From Pedobacter sp. SL55 (GTDB taxonomy: Bacteria > Bacteroidota > Bacteroidia > Sphingobacteriales > Sphingobacteriaceae): a DNA stretch of 64,000 bases. Below are positions 1 to 10,053 of the stretch, in pieces. The position numbers and the translations under genes were made by a program. Where the stretch lies: positions 4,340,001-4,404,000 of the forward strand of contig NZ_CP113059.1 in the NCBI RefSeq assembly GCF_026625705.1, in the 5' to 3' direction. The first letter of the stretch is position 1. Every line of letters begins with the position of its first letter. The notes under the pieces are model-generated. The model saw nothing but the letters and a program-made list of their open reading frames with translations, did no database searches and had not been told where the DNA came from.

Positions 1-1385
1 ATATTTCCTTCTTCCTGCGGCGCTGTATAATCGCCAAGCATATTATAACGGTTATCTGCATTAGGACCAATAACCGCAACCTTCAAGTTTTTAGCCAACG
101 GCAATACCTTATCTTTGTTTTTTAGCAACACTACAGACTCTTGAGCTACCTTATGCGCTAATGCAATGTGTTCTTTTGTGCGTACACCTGCTTTTGCTTT
201 CTTAGGATCTACGTAGGGATGATCAAACAAGCCCATATCAAATTTCAATTTTAACACTCTGTACACAGCAGTATCAATAGCCGAAACATTAACCAACCCA
301 TTCTTTAAAGCGTTTTCCAATTTTGCAAAAGCATTGCCCCCCAAGTCAACATCTACTCCAGCATTAAGCGATAACGCAGCAGCTTCTTCTAAACTTCCCG
401 CTACATAATGGTTTCCCATCAAACCATCTATGCTAACCAAATCTGAAATGGTAAAGCCTTTAAAACCCCATTCATTACGCAATAAATTGGTAAGCAGTTC
501 TTTGTTAGAAGTACAAGGCACACCATCTATAGAGTTATAGGCAGTCATTATAGATAAAGCACCAGCATCTATTGCTTCCTTAAACGGAGGTAGAAAAACT
601 TCATGCAATTCTCTGTTTCCAACAATGGCCGAATTTCCGTTGTGTCCGCCTTCTGGTATGCCATAAGCAATAAAATGCTTTAATGTGGTAATGGTACTGA
701 ACTCTTGATTTAACTGTCCTGCTCCATTGCCTTTGGTTATCGCCGCAGCTAATTTGGCACTGAGTACCTGATCTTCACCAAAAGTTTCTTCAACCCTCGA
801 CCAACGTGGCTCTCTAGCTATATCTACCACAGGTCCATAGCTAATGTGCCCGCCCTGCAAACGAATTTCCTTTGAAATTACTTTACCCATTTTTTCTAAC
901 AGATCTGGGTTCCAAGTAGAGGCCTGACCTATACCTGTCGGAAAAACTGTAGTACCAATGGCCATGTGTCCGTGAGGAGCTTCTTCCGCAAAAAACACAG
1001 GAATACCCAAGCGGGTATTTTTTAGTGCGTAACGCTGAAGTTCATTTGCTGCTTTGGCGGCGAGTTCGGGATTTAAACCGTTGGATAAAGTTTTTTTAGT
1101 CCAAGGATCAGCTCTAAAAACTGCCCAAAACATGCCCGTATGTGCTGAGTCTAATTGCTTTTCGTATTTTTTAGAATGTGTAATTGTCTTCCCGTTTTTA
1201 TCATACATTTCCCACCCCAAAGGGCTACGCAATTGACCAATCTTCTCTGCCAAAGTCATGCGACTGAGTAGATCTTGCGTACGAACTTCTGAACTTAATT
1301 TCGGATTCTTATATTTTAGGTCGCTTTGACCGTATGAAGAAAGCACACTTACAGTTAATGTAAGTGATAGCAGATATTTTTTCAT
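1..1385 (-). CDS. GH3 family beta-glucosidase-type glycosidase (3' end outside window)
   Basis: Glycoside hydrolase family 3 enzyme, cut by the window edge, with about 461 N-terminal residues visible. It starts at the ATG at 1385-1383 with a Sec signal peptide (MKKYLLSLTL..., cleavage near SYGQ), so it is exported, probably to the periplasm. The (beta/alpha)8 domain shows KHFIAYG near residue 236 and the nucleophile motif FTISDL near residues 311-316, with Asp315 the likely nucleophile. Family members remove terminal beta-glucosyl, xylosyl or sometimes N-acetylglucosaminyl groups; the KHFIAYG/SDL pattern is most like BglX-type beta-glucosidases. It is the last visible gene of a minus-strand glycosidase run, about 50 bp after the GH20 gene. 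Exact substrate is inferred only from this context. Confidence 0.88.
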   Translation of the reverse strand, partial: MKKYLLSLTLTVSVLSSYGQSDLKYKNPKLSSEVRTQDLLSRMTLAEKIGQLRSPLGWEMYDKNGKTITHSKKYEKQLDSAHTGMFWAVFRADPWTKKTLSNGLNPELAAKAANELQRYALKNTRLGIPVFFAEEAPHGHMAIGTTVFPTGIGQASTWNPDLLEKMGKVISKEIRLQGGHISYGPVVDIAREPRWSRVEETFGEDQVLSAKLAAAITKGNGAGQLNQEFSTITTLKHFIAYGIPEGGHNGNSAIVGNRELHEVFLPPFKEAIDAGALSIMTAYNSIDGVPCTSNKELLTNLLRNEWGFKGFTISDLVSIDGLMGNHYVAGSLEEAAALSLNAGVDVDLGGNAFAKLENALKNGLVNVSAIDTAVYRVLKLKFDMGLFDHPYVDPKKAKAGVRTKEHIALAHKVAQESVVLLKNKDKVLPLAKNLKVAVIGPNADNRYNMLGDYTAPQEEGN

Positions 1386-1435
1386 CAGATATAATTTTCT
1401 ACTTGTAAGTGTTTGCTCATAATGGTTTCATTTAT

Positions 1436-3721
1436 TTACTTACTTATTTGACGATAAAACCAATTATTCGGAATATCCTTTGCGTTACAACCATCCATTG
1501 CATACTGCAGCAATAAGGTATAACCACCGCCTCCTTCTACAAAATCTAAACGGAAAGGATGTAAGCCTTTTTCAAGTGCTACTTGTCCACTTTTTTCAAT
1601 TGGAGAATGAGGCCCTTCATTATCTATCACAAGCCTGTCGGCGATGTACAACATCCCTGCATCATCGCAAGTAAGATTGAAAGTATAAATTCCGGTTTCA
1701 GGTACTTCAATATAACCATCGTACTTTAAGCCAAACTGTGGAGCCTTCGCTTCTTTCGGCACGTTTATATTGTTTACCAAAAATTGTTGATCTGGCTTAC
1801 CTGCTATTTTTGCAACCTTATCTATAGGTTGATTATAAAAATCACAAGACAGACCACTCTCTAATTTTTCAGGAGATTTTATGGCAGTTGCAAAAGTTGA
1901 TGGCTTATAATTAACCGTGTAAATATCTCCCTTAGATTGAGCTCCTCCACTACTGAAAAGCGCAAATTTCAAACTGGTTGGCTGATTGATAGCCAAAGAG
2001 TTTCCAGTTAAAACAGGAGATTTGGTGGTAGGCGTACTACCATCTTTTGTATAGTGTATCGTTTTACCTTTCAGCGAATTTTTAACTTCTAAAATAGCAT
2101 CTTTTACAAATACGCTTTCTAAAGCAAAGCCGCATAAATCTGGCAACCGATAAGCTATTTTCATCTTATCCATTACTGGATAATGAGCTAATAACCGGTT
2201 GCTGTAATTCTCAAAAGTCCCTTTATTTGTCCATAATCTTTCTGAAAGCGCTGTTAATCGTGGAAACAACAAAAAATCTGCTCTATTTTCTGAAGGAATT
2301 TTTTCTGCCCATAAGTTTGCCTGTGCACCTTTAATTAAGTGAACTTTATCAGCAGGAACATCCTCAAAAACAACCTTCATGTTGTAAACATTTCTAAGCG
2401 AACTTTTATCCGGAAAAAAATCAAAATAGAGCGGATTAGTAGGCGACATAATCACAGGATGATTATTTTGTACTGCCTTTAGCGGTGCGCCTGCAACCCA
2501 TCCTCTCCAATACATTACCGTAATATCTGAGTTGATTTTTCCTTCCAAGGCATCATCCCAAGCAATGGCTTTTTTGCCTTTAGCTTCTACCATTTTTTGC
2601 ACACGATGAACAAAATAACTTTGTAGTTCGTGTATATCCTTCATCCCTTCTCGTTTCATCATTGCTTTACACAGTTCAGATTTTTCCCAGCTTGTTTTAT
2701 CTACCTCGTCTGCTCCAATATGAATGTATTTAGAAGGAAAAATAGAAATGACTTCATTAAGCACATTCTCTACGAAAGTATATACCTCTTCTTTACACGG
2801 ACAAAGTGGTGTAGAAAACAGCTCGCCCCAGCCCATTTTACCATCAACAAGTTCAGGAAAAACCGATATCGCAGCCATCATGTGCCCTGGCATATCAATT
2901 TCGGGAATAATTTCTACATGGCGTTCGGCGGCATAAGCTACCAACTCTTTAAGTTCTTGTTGTGTATAATATCCACCATAAATTTCTTTTCCATCCTTTA
3001 TTTTGATAAAACGAGGGTCTATCTCAAAATCAGGATTTTCCTTTGCCAACTCCATACATACACTGTCTTGATTATTGAAAGTGCGATAAGCACCCTTTTC
3101 TGTTAACGCTGGATATTTTTTGATTTCTATACGCCAGCCTTGATCATCCGTAAGGTGGAAATGAAATTTATTGATTTTATAAAAAGCAAGTCTATCGATA
3201 TGCCTTTTAAGATAGTCCATATTAAAGAAGTGTCTTGATACGTCCAGCATCGATCCTCTCCAGCTATATGCAGGTTGATCTACTATATTAAGAGCTGGGA
3301 TTTGTTTTTGATCAGCTCCAATATGGTTAAGTGCCATTAATTGGTGTAAAGTTTGTATACCGTAAAAAATACCCGACGGCTTGGAAGCAGTGATAGAAAT
3401 TAAACCAAATTTAATTTGAAGTCGATATGTTTCTTCTCCTTTAACATCGGCAGACAATTTCAATTCTATACGTGATGTCGCTGATTTTGCAGCTGTTTCT
3501 ATTTGATATTGAGATAAAACAGAACGAAGATAGGCTACCTCTTTATCTAATTTTTGTTCGCTCAAAATTTGAATTTTATTTTTTGAGGAGAACACAAAAT
3601 TTCCTTTGAGCACAGCAAGCTGCTGAGGATAAGGTATAAGATCATAATTGTTTTGCGAGAAGCCTTTCACAGTTATAAAAAGCAAAAAAACAATAGTAAG
3701 TTTAATATTCTTAAACGACAT
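1436..3721 (-). CDS. GH20 beta-N-acetylhexosaminidase with C-terminal PA14 domain
   Basis: Exo-acting beta-N-acetylhexosaminidase that removes terminal GlcNAc or GalNAc by substrate-assisted catalysis. It has a signal peptide (residues 1-22), the GH20b N-terminal domain (about 25-150) and the catalytic barrel (about 150-500). The catalytic pair Asp338-Glu339 lies in HIGADEVDK, where the usual HxGGDE has Ala at the third position. A PA14-like module covers roughly residues 625-755 (GYIEVPETGIYTF, DDAGMLYI) and probably binds carbohydrate. The 761-residue length is normal for this architecture. It is packed between the sialidase-like gene (27 bp) and GH3 (50 bp), consistent with one operon stripping GlcNAc exposed by the neighbouring galactosidase. 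Confidence 0.95.
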   Translation of the reverse strand: MSFKNIKLTIVFLLFITVKGFSQNNYDLIPYPQQLAVLKGNFVFSSKNKIQILSEQKLDKEVAYLRSVLSQYQIETAAKSATSRIELKLSADVKGEETYRLQIKFGLISITASKPSGIFYGIQTLHQLMALNHIGADQKQIPALNIVDQPAYSWRGSMLDVSRHFFNMDYLKRHIDRLAFYKINKFHFHLTDDQGWRIEIKKYPALTEKGAYRTFNNQDSVCMELAKENPDFEIDPRFIKIKDGKEIYGGYYTQQELKELVAYAAERHVEIIPEIDMPGHMMAAISVFPELVDGKMGWGELFSTPLCPCKEEVYTFVENVLNEVISIFPSKYIHIGADEVDKTSWEKSELCKAMMKREGMKDIHELQSYFVHRVQKMVEAKGKKAIAWDDALEGKINSDITVMYWRGWVAGAPLKAVQNNHPVIMSPTNPLYFDFFPDKSSLRNVYNMKVVFEDVPADKVHLIKGAQANLWAEKIPSENRADFLLFPRLTALSERLWTNKGTFENYSNRLLAHYPVMDKMKIAYRLPDLCGFALESVFVKDAILEVKNSLKGKTIHYTKDGSTPTTKSPVLTGNSLAINQPTSLKFALFSSGGAQSKGDIYTVNYKPSTFATAIKSPEKLESGLSCDFYNQPIDKVAKIAGKPDQQFLVNNINVPKEAKAPQFGLKYDGYIEVPETGIYTFNLTCDDAGMLYIADRLVIDNEGPHSPIEKSGQVALEKGLHPFRLDFVEGGGGYTLLLQYAMDGCNAKDIPNNWFYRQISK

Positions 3722-3748
3722 AAAAATGGGTTTAGCAATGATTTATGA

Positions 3749-4837
3749 TTATTCGGGCCACTTAGAATTAGCAATATTTTTTTCTAATAATTTAGAAGGA
3801 TTAATTTTTACGTATTTGATTTTTTTTCTACGCCATGTGTAAACTATGTGAACAATATCATCGTTTCCTTGTATAACCGATGGATACGAATATTCTCCAA
3901 TAACGGAGTCTTCTAATATTGCGGCTGCCTTCCAAGTAATACCATCGTCAGAAATGGCTACATTAAGTGGTGTACGGGCTTTTTCGATATAAGCACTCTC
4001 TTTAACCCCAACATGATTGTAAACTAACAAATGTTTTCCATTACGAAGCGTTACCGCATCTGTACCCGAATTGTTATTTGGAAGATATAATGCTATAGGA
4101 TCACTCCAGGTTTCGCCATGATCAGAAGAAAAAGAAGATATCAAATGTTCATTTTGCGAACGGCAAACAAGTTGTAAACGATTATCTTTGAGTTTTAAAA
4201 TACTTGGCTGGATAATATTCCATGGTTTACTGTTAATGGCCGCTGTTTTCCGCCAAGTTTTTCCTCGGTCTTCAGTTATTTCTATATGTACCTGCCAACC
4301 ATTGTTCTCTGTACTAGAAGGACAAAGCAATTTATTGCCTATCAGTACTGGTTTGTTTTTGATAGGTCCTAAAAATCCTTTGGGCAAATTTTCTGGAGCA
4401 GACCAAGTCAATCCGTCATCGAAAGAACGAATCAAATGTCCGGTCCAATCCTGCACATTTTTACCAACTTTATAAAATAACAGCAGTTCTCCGTCTGGAT
4501 AATAAAACAAGACAGGATTATAACAAGCTTTTCTTAGTGTATCATTCAGCACTCCATCCGCTACTTTCACGGGTGGTGTCCATTTATTTTTCACTTGCTT
4601 ACTTACATAAATATTTACATTCTTGTGCCCTTCGTGTTCCCCCCCAAAAAAGGCTGTAATTAGTCCTGATTTTGTTTCTGCTATAGTTGCAGCATGTACA
4701 GCGGGAAAAGGCGCAGTATCATAAATAAATTCATCCACTAATATCCCTTTTCGCCAGTTATAATCCTGAGCGTATATAACCTCGGTTGTGATAAAAAAGC
4801 TTAGCAAAAACATAAAATGAATGCAGTTATTCTTCAT
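3749..4837 (-). CDS. BNR/Asp-box sialidase-like exported protein
   Basis: Exported six-bladed beta-propeller protein of the predicted neuraminidase (BNR_2) type, 362 residues. The signal peptide ends near residue 23 (VIYAQD). Four Asp-box motifs (S-x-D-x-G-x-T-W type) are seen near residues 138-145 (SFDDGLTW), 189-195, 237-244 (SSDHGETW) and 296-302 (SDDGITW). The canonical GH33 N-terminal arginine motif (F-R-I-P) is not visible: the equivalent stretch reads FPAVHAATI. True sialidase activity is therefore uncertain, and the family also contains propellers acting on other sugars. It sits inside the glycosidase operon between GH29 and GH20, which argues for a glycan-cleaving role. Confidence 0.8.
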   Translation of the reverse strand: MKNNCIHFMFLLSFFITTEVIYAQDYNWRKGILVDEFIYDTAPFPAVHAATIAETKSGLITAFFGGEHEGHKNVNIYVSKQVKNKWTPPVKVADGVLNDTLRKACYNPVLFYYPDGELLLFYKVGKNVQDWTGHLIRSFDDGLTWSAPENLPKGFLGPIKNKPVLIGNKLLCPSSTENNGWQVHIEITEDRGKTWRKTAAINSKPWNIIQPSILKLKDNRLQLVCRSQNEHLISSFSSDHGETWSDPIALYLPNNNSGTDAVTLRNGKHLLVYNHVGVKESAYIEKARTPLNVAISDDGITWKAAAILEDSVIGEYSYPSVIQGNDDIVHIVYTWRRKKIKYVKINPSKLLEKNIANSKWPE

Positions 4838-4882
4838 TATTTCTACAGTTATTCTTTTAACAATGCTTTTTCTAAAAATTAA

Positions 4883-6775
4883 CTACTTTAAAAGTCCAAT
4901 CTCAGCAATCAGATATTTTTCTGAAGAATTTGTAAGCTCCAATGGCTCTAGCTTAATATAACGCCCTTTTACATGATTTTCAAAAAACTGATTTTGCCTG
5001 ATTGGATTATTCCTGATGTTATCAAACATGGCATTACTTTTTAACGCTTTCCAACTCTTTCCATCACTACTTATCATAAAATTGTAACGGGCTATATTTG
5101 CTGCTGATACCTTAGCTTTTGGTACATAGAAAAAGCCTTTAAATTTGCTTTCTTCGCCTAAATCAATAACAATAGGTATACTAAAATCTACAGCTATCGA
5201 AGTAGCCTTTCCATCTATAACTTCAGCAATATTATCAATAGATGGAGACAAGATTTTCCATTTATCAACTGGCAAATCTCCTTTTTCCCTTACAATCACT
5301 TGTTGGTTCGCGTTCTTAGGCAAATATGCTTCTGGCAAACGATATATTCCAACGTTGTTTAGCACCGGGCAAGCTAAAGATTCGACTATGTTTAATTTTA
5401 ATTTATTGGTACGACGAGTATTAAACCTGATGATTCGTTTGTAACCAATAGTAGTTTCTTCTGCTACTTGTTCCCATACATTTTTGGCAGTATTCCATAC
5501 CTCTATATTAAAACGAGCAACACGTTGCCCCAAGGGAATATATTCTTGTAATACTACTGCATTCACATCCATACTGCTACCCAAATCTATTTCCACGGCA
5601 GCAGTTAATATGTTATCATCTGTAGCCCAATAAGAATCGTAGTTACCATCTAGCAAATTTGCTGCAGCATAAGTCTTACTGTTTCCTCTTACCGCAGCAG
5701 AAGATGCTTTTTTACCAGCTGCCAAGTCATCACCGAAAGATTTATCGATTGCCTGCTTCATTTCCATTAAACGAAGTGAATCGTTGGCATGAATTAATCC
5801 TCTTCTATCTGCAGGTACGTTAAGTAATAGGTTTGAGTTACGACCAACCGAAGCAAAATAAATCCCTAGCAGTTCGTCTAAAGTTTTTACTTTATCGTCT
5901 GTAGCTTTACTATAAAACCATCCCGGACGAACAGAGACATCTGTTTCTCCTGGTACCCACGCCGCTCCATATTTATTTCCTGAATTTAAAGTATCTAAAG
6001 CCGGAGAACGACCAGGCGCAAAGCCCTTTACATTAAGTCGCGACCAATTTGTTTCGCCCGCAAAACCTGCTTCATTCCCTATCCAACGGCAACCAGGGCC
6101 AACGTCACTAAATATCACAGCATTGGGCTGATGTTTATATACCGTACTTCTAAACAAATCCCAGTCATATTCCTGGCGTTTGCCATTAGGCCCTTCTCCG
6201 TTGGCTCCATCAAACCAAACTTCAAACACATCGCCATAATTAGATAATACTTCTGATAACGTATTTGCAAAAATCTGGTTGTATTCTGGTGTGCCATAAG
6301 CTGGATGGTTACGATCCCAAGGTGAAAGATATACGCCAAATTTAAGACCGTACTCCTTGCAAGCTGCTGAAAGTTCTTTCAACACATCGCCTTTACCATT
6401 TTTCCAAGGACTTTCTTTAACCGTATGTGTACTGTATTTACTAGGCCACAGACAAAAACCATCATGGTGCTTAGCTGTAATGATAATTCCCTTCATTCCT
6501 GCGGCCTTTGCTGTAGCTGCCCACTGACGACAATCCAACGAAGAAGGGTTAAAAAGTTTTGGATCTTCTTTCCCATTTCCCCACTCCATATCAGTAAAAG
6601 TATTTGGGCCAAAATGGACAAACATATAATATTCCATCTTCTGCCAATCTAATTGAGTTTTAGATGGAATAGCCGCATACGGTTTGGGAGGAGCTACTGA
6701 AATTATGTTCTTACATGAAAAAAACACAGATAGAAGTATTGCCATTGCAAGTAGGCATATATTCTTATTATTCAT
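4883..6775 (-). CDS. GH29 alpha-L-fucosidase with F5/8 type C domains, lipoprotein
   Basis: Retaining alpha-L-fucosidase. The N-terminus carries a lipobox-like signal (LLSVFFSCKN, Cys21), suggesting a lipid-anchored exported enzyme. The GH29 barrel covers about residues 40-350 with the hallmark HFGPNTFTDMEWG and KHHDGF segments; the nucleophile is Asp189 in EVWFDGANG. The C-terminal 270 residues hold one clear discoidin (F5/8 C) domain (about 360-480) and a second beta-sandwich (about 510-630), likely for glycan binding. The 630-residue length suits GH29 enzymes with such appendages. It starts 17 bp after the repaired stop of the GH35 gene, so the two are surely cotranscribed. In the pathway it would remove core or antennary fucose. 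Confidence 0.94.
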   Translation of the reverse strand: MNNKNICLLAMAILLSVFFSCKNIISVAPPKPYAAIPSKTQLDWQKMEYYMFVHFGPNTFTDMEWGNGKEDPKLFNPSSLDCRQWAATAKAAGMKGIIITAKHHDGFCLWPSKYSTHTVKESPWKNGKGDVLKELSAACKEYGLKFGVYLSPWDRNHPAYGTPEYNQIFANTLSEVLSNYGDVFEVWFDGANGEGPNGKRQEYDWDLFRSTVYKHQPNAVIFSDVGPGCRWIGNEAGFAGETNWSRLNVKGFAPGRSPALDTLNSGNKYGAAWVPGETDVSVRPGWFYSKATDDKVKTLDELLGIYFASVGRNSNLLLNVPADRRGLIHANDSLRLMEMKQAIDKSFGDDLAAGKKASSAAVRGNSKTYAAANLLDGNYDSYWATDDNILTAAVEIDLGSSMDVNAVVLQEYIPLGQRVARFNIEVWNTAKNVWEQVAEETTIGYKRIIRFNTRRTNKLKLNIVESLACPVLNNVGIYRLPEAYLPKNANQQVIVREKGDLPVDKWKILSPSIDNIAEVIDGKATSIAVDFSIPIVIDLGEESKFKGFFYVPKAKVSAANIARYNFMISSDGKSWKALKSNAMFDNIRNNPIRQNQFFENHVKGRYIKLEPLELTNSSEKYLIAEIGLLK

Positions 6776-6792
6776 GATATTAATGCTATAGT

Positions 6793-8690
6793 TTATTTCA
6801 ACTTGTTTAAAACTGGAACTTTGGTTGTTTCAATAGCTGTTTTCAATTTATCATTGATTTGTTCGAAAACTACAATCTTGTTTTCTCCTTTTTGAGCCAT
6901 ACGCCTGGTACAAACAAGGTTTGCTGAGGTCCCACCTGCCAATAACGGCCTAAGTTTTTCCCATTAACAAAAACTATCCCTTTGCCCCAATCTTCCATGT
7001 TAAGAAAAGTATCTCCTGCTTCAGAAAGATTAAAAGTTCCTTCATAAAAAGCTGGTCTTCCTTGTAATGCTTTAGCTTTTGGTTCGCCTACATTATAAAC
7101 ATCAGATTTTGAAAGATTATCAAAAACAGGAGCATTGTCCATTGGTAATTTATACATTTCCCAGTTACCCTCAATCTCTATATTATTGATAGTAATAGGT
7201 GCTATAATTCCTTTATTATTGTGAACAATTTCGGCTCCGTAATTAATTCTTCCCATATTTTCCACCAAAATATCGAGTGTAGAATTAAAAGGAATGTCTA
7301 CAGCAATGGAATATTGATTGTAATATCTATTCAGCTCACCTACCTTTTCTCCGTTAACATATACAACTGCATAATCACGTAATCCTGAAATATTTAACTG
7401 CCCAGAAATGGGTTGGTTGAATTTTCGGGAATACAATACGTACCCATGTCCCTGATTTAGTTTCTCAAAGGTTAGTGGCGTATTGTTTTGAACAGCTTTT
7501 TGTTTCTCTAGCATACTTAAAACATCAGCAGCTTTTGATAACTTAATAGCTTGTATTTCAATTACCTTATTAGGTGCAGGAACAGATGGAATACTGTATT
7601 TAGCATATTTTTTAATCACGTTACGCAACGAATCAAACTTAGGTGTTACCCAACCAGCTTCACTGATAGGCGCATCGTAATCGTAACTGGTAAGATCAGG
7701 CTGGATGCCATGCTTTTTATCGTAATTGGCACCACTTGTAAAACCAAAATTTGTGCCTCCGTGAGCCATATATAAATTAAAAGAGACATCATTCTGCAGA
7801 TATTCTTCTGTTTTACGGGCTATAATGGAAGCATCTATAGCTGGATGAGGTTCTGCCCAGTGAGCCAACCAGCCAGGATAAAACTCAGCAACCATATATG
7901 GCCCTTTACCATTGTGATACTGATCAACTGCTTTTTTTAAGTTAGCGATATTTCCTTCGCCATTTGCTGTTGGTAAAACTCCATCAATAGCTCCCCCGTC
8001 GAATAACCAAGTACCGTCTGAAGTAAAAAAAGGTACATCAAAACCAACTTCAGCCAATTGATCTTTTATTTTCTGGTTATATTTTCGATGTTGATCTAAT
8101 GGAATGTCTTTTCGTTGAGCAGCATAAGAACCAAACTCATTTTCTACTTGTATCATTACAATTGGTCCGCCTTTTGTAATTTGCAAATCACCAATTTCTT
8201 GGTATAAACGTTTGAGATAATTCTTTGTATGAGTCAAGAATGCCGCATTATCGCTACGTAATTCTAGCTTTTCTACCTTTTGCAACCACCACGGATAGCC
8301 GCCAAATTCCCATTCGGCACAAGCATAAGGTCCTGGACGAAGAATGACATGTAAACCCTCTTCCCCAGCAATTTCAATATAACGACGCAGGTTTTTATCT
8401 TCAGAAAAATCCCATTCACCGCTTTCTGTTTCATGAGCATTCCAGAATACATAAGTGGCAATGGTATTTAACCCCATTGCTTTAAGCATCTTGAACCTGT
8501 GGCGCCAGTATTGATGCGGAATACGGGGATAATGCATTTCTCCTGAAATGAGCTGAACAGGCTTTCCATCATAGAAAAAATGTCCATCTTTTATTTCGAA
8601 AGCATGTTTTTTCTGAGCAAAACTTCTGATAGAAAAACCTATCAGGAATATAGATAACAGAATGAGTTTAAGAATTAGCTTCTTGTTCAT
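6793..8690 (-). CDS. GH35 beta-galactosidase (C-terminal frameshift in this sequence)
   Basis: Exported beta-galactosidase with a signal peptide ending near SFAQKK (residue 26). The GH35 barrel is complete: GEMHYPRIP near residue 50, acid/base Glu185 in VENEFGSY and nucleophile Glu269 in VAEFYPGW, followed by the beta-sandwich domains that end these enzymes. As sequenced the frame stops at 6870 after 606 residues (...WLKKEKTRL). One extra A in the A-run near 6889-6894 restores LKKGENKIVVFEQIND and a natural stop at 6793-6795, just before GH29. The last ten or so residues of the uncorrected protein are therefore not genuine. Its likely role is removal of terminal galactose before the GH20 enzyme acts. 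Confidence 0.93.
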
Positions 8691-9005
8691 TGGTTTTTTT
8701 GGTTATTTATGCTTCGATAGTATCCAAACCCTTTCAAGTTACTTGGGTACTATCTATTGATATATTAAAAACGACTAATTCAGTTGCGCTATTAAATGAT
8801 GAAGATTAAGCCTTAAGATGATGAGCATAAGCAACCAATAAAGAAATTCTCCTGTCCAAATAAGTTGCAAAAAAAGAAGCTGTCTCAAAATTATAAATGG
8901 CCACGCTGAATTTAATTCAGGGTCTACTAATCGTAGGTTTTGTGGCTTTTGAGACAGCCTCTTTGAAAGAATTTTGTAAGATTTGTACTACATCAATTCA
9001 ATTAG
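8691..9005. other. Intergenic region with a small inverted-repeat element
   Basis: This 315-bp gap separates the glycosidase operon (GH35 onward) from the SusCD-surface-protein operon. It contains no convincing open frame. Its main content is the inverted-repeat element at 8874-8963. The AT-rich stretch 8700-8870 should hold the promoter of the GH35 operon, but I could not pick a convincing TAnnTTTG box. Confidence 0.6.
8874..8963. mobile_element. MITE-like element with 17-bp terminal inverted repeats
   Basis: Left end AAGAAGCTGTCTCAAAA (8874-8890) and right end, read on the opposite strand, AAGAGGCTGTCTCAAAA (8947-8963) match at 16 of 17 positions. Inside, GGCCAC/GTGGC and the palindrome TGAATTTAATTCA extend the fold. 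Ends reading GGCTGTCTCAAAA resemble termini of Bacteroidota insertion sequences, so this may be a non-autonomous derivative. Lying just after the last gene of the SusCD operon, it could also act as a transcript-end hairpin. Transposition ability is inferred, not shown. Confidence 0.55.
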
Positions 9006-10040
9006 TTACTGAACATAAACACCTAGTTCAGAAATTCCTCGCTGACTTGTAGATGACCAAGTTACTGCCAAGCGAAAATATCTGGCCTGAACAGTTTTGT
9101 AAAGACCAATATATTGATAACCTGCAGCATTTGTCATTGTTGCATTTGTTGCCGTACCTAACTCTTTATAGTTTACACCATCATCACTTACAGAAACAAC
9201 CACATTACTGAAAGAAATACCATTTGTTAGGGCTCTGTAGGCAAATAACCTAAAACCACCAATAGTCTTGGTTTCCATCATGTCTGCAGTAATTGTTAAA
9301 GGATGTGTTGCAAATCCCCAACGAGTTGAAACATTACCATCAAACATTTGGGCTAAAGTGGTTCCTGTAGTAGGTGTGCCATTAGCTGTAATTCCCCATG
9401 TTGAATAATTGGTAACAAGAGCTCCTAACATTCCGCTTGCGGGCACACTAGGCTTAACTATTACCTCTTTGGTATTAATAACAATATACGCTGTCTGATA
9501 ATTTGTGCTAATTTTTGCAGCGTTGTTTGATATAGACGATAATTTGATTGGAAGCAGATAAGCTGGAGCGGTCAATTCCGCAAATTTACTCTGATCTACT
9601 GAAACCAATATCTGATCTGACGAAATGCTACTGCCTTGTTCTATGGTAACCGAAGTTTTATTAAGCGTAACAGCGCCGCTTGGTAAAGTCGCAAAAGAAA
9701 CATTATTAGCGGTATTGTAAGCCGCTACCAAAGAATTATCTACTTCTGCATTCACAGTAACCGTACTGCTAACAGGTTTGGTAGATTGTACAGCGAACTT
9801 AGCCTGAATATCAGCATTACTGGTAGAACTTTCTACAGTATGTTGAATAGTGTAAGTAAAACTATTTTTGAGATTTGCGAGCGAACTGCGCCCTTCAGAA
9901 TTGATAAAGATCCTGGTTTCAGTATCTCCTGTAACGTCGTAAGTTTCCTTTTTGCTACATGATTGAAATACAGATACCATAACAGCAAAAAATGAAACTA
10001 TTATAAACCTGATGTTTAATGAAATATTTTTGTTCATCAT
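9006..10040 (-). CDS. DUF1735 and F5/8 type C surface lipoprotein
   Basis: Probable outer-membrane surface glycan-binding lipoprotein of 344 residues. The signal peptide ends in a lipobox (VFQSCSKKE). The N-terminal half has the DUF1735 pattern typical of proteins encoded beside SusC/SusD (sandwich with VNAEVDNSLVAAYN, then ASAI/SGAVTL-like strands). Residues about 205-344 form a discoidin-like domain (GGFRLFAYRALTNG, FRLAVTW, ISELGVYVQ end). It is the last gene of the SusCD operon, 13 bp after the LamG protein gene. Such proteins occur with GH18 endoglycosidases in Bacteroides N-glycan loci, so a role in capturing glycoprotein at the cell surface is inferred. Confidence 0.85.
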   Translation of the reverse strand: MMNKNISLNIRFIIVSFFAVMVSVFQSCSKKETYDVTGDTETRIFINSEGRSSLANLKNSFTYTIQHTVESSTSNADIQAKFAVQSTKPVSSTVTVNAEVDNSLVAAYNTANNVSFATLPSGAVTLNKTSVTIEQGSSISSDQILVSVDQSKFAELTAPAYLLPIKLSSISNNAAKISTNYQTAYIVINTKEVIVKPSVPASGMLGALVTNYSTWGITANGTPTTGTTLAQMFDGNVSTRWGFATHPLTITADMMETKTIGGFRLFAYRALTNGISFSNVVVSVSDDGVNYKELGTATNATMTNAAGYQYIGLYKTVQARYFRLAVTWSSTSQRGISELGVYVQ

Positions 10041-10053
10041 ACTAATTTTAAAG

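Noticed and set aside
2630..3106. 158-codon plus-strand open frame opposite the GH20 gene
   Set aside because: It lies wholly inside a well-supported gene on the other strand, has a composition unlike any protein family and no promoter or ribosome site.
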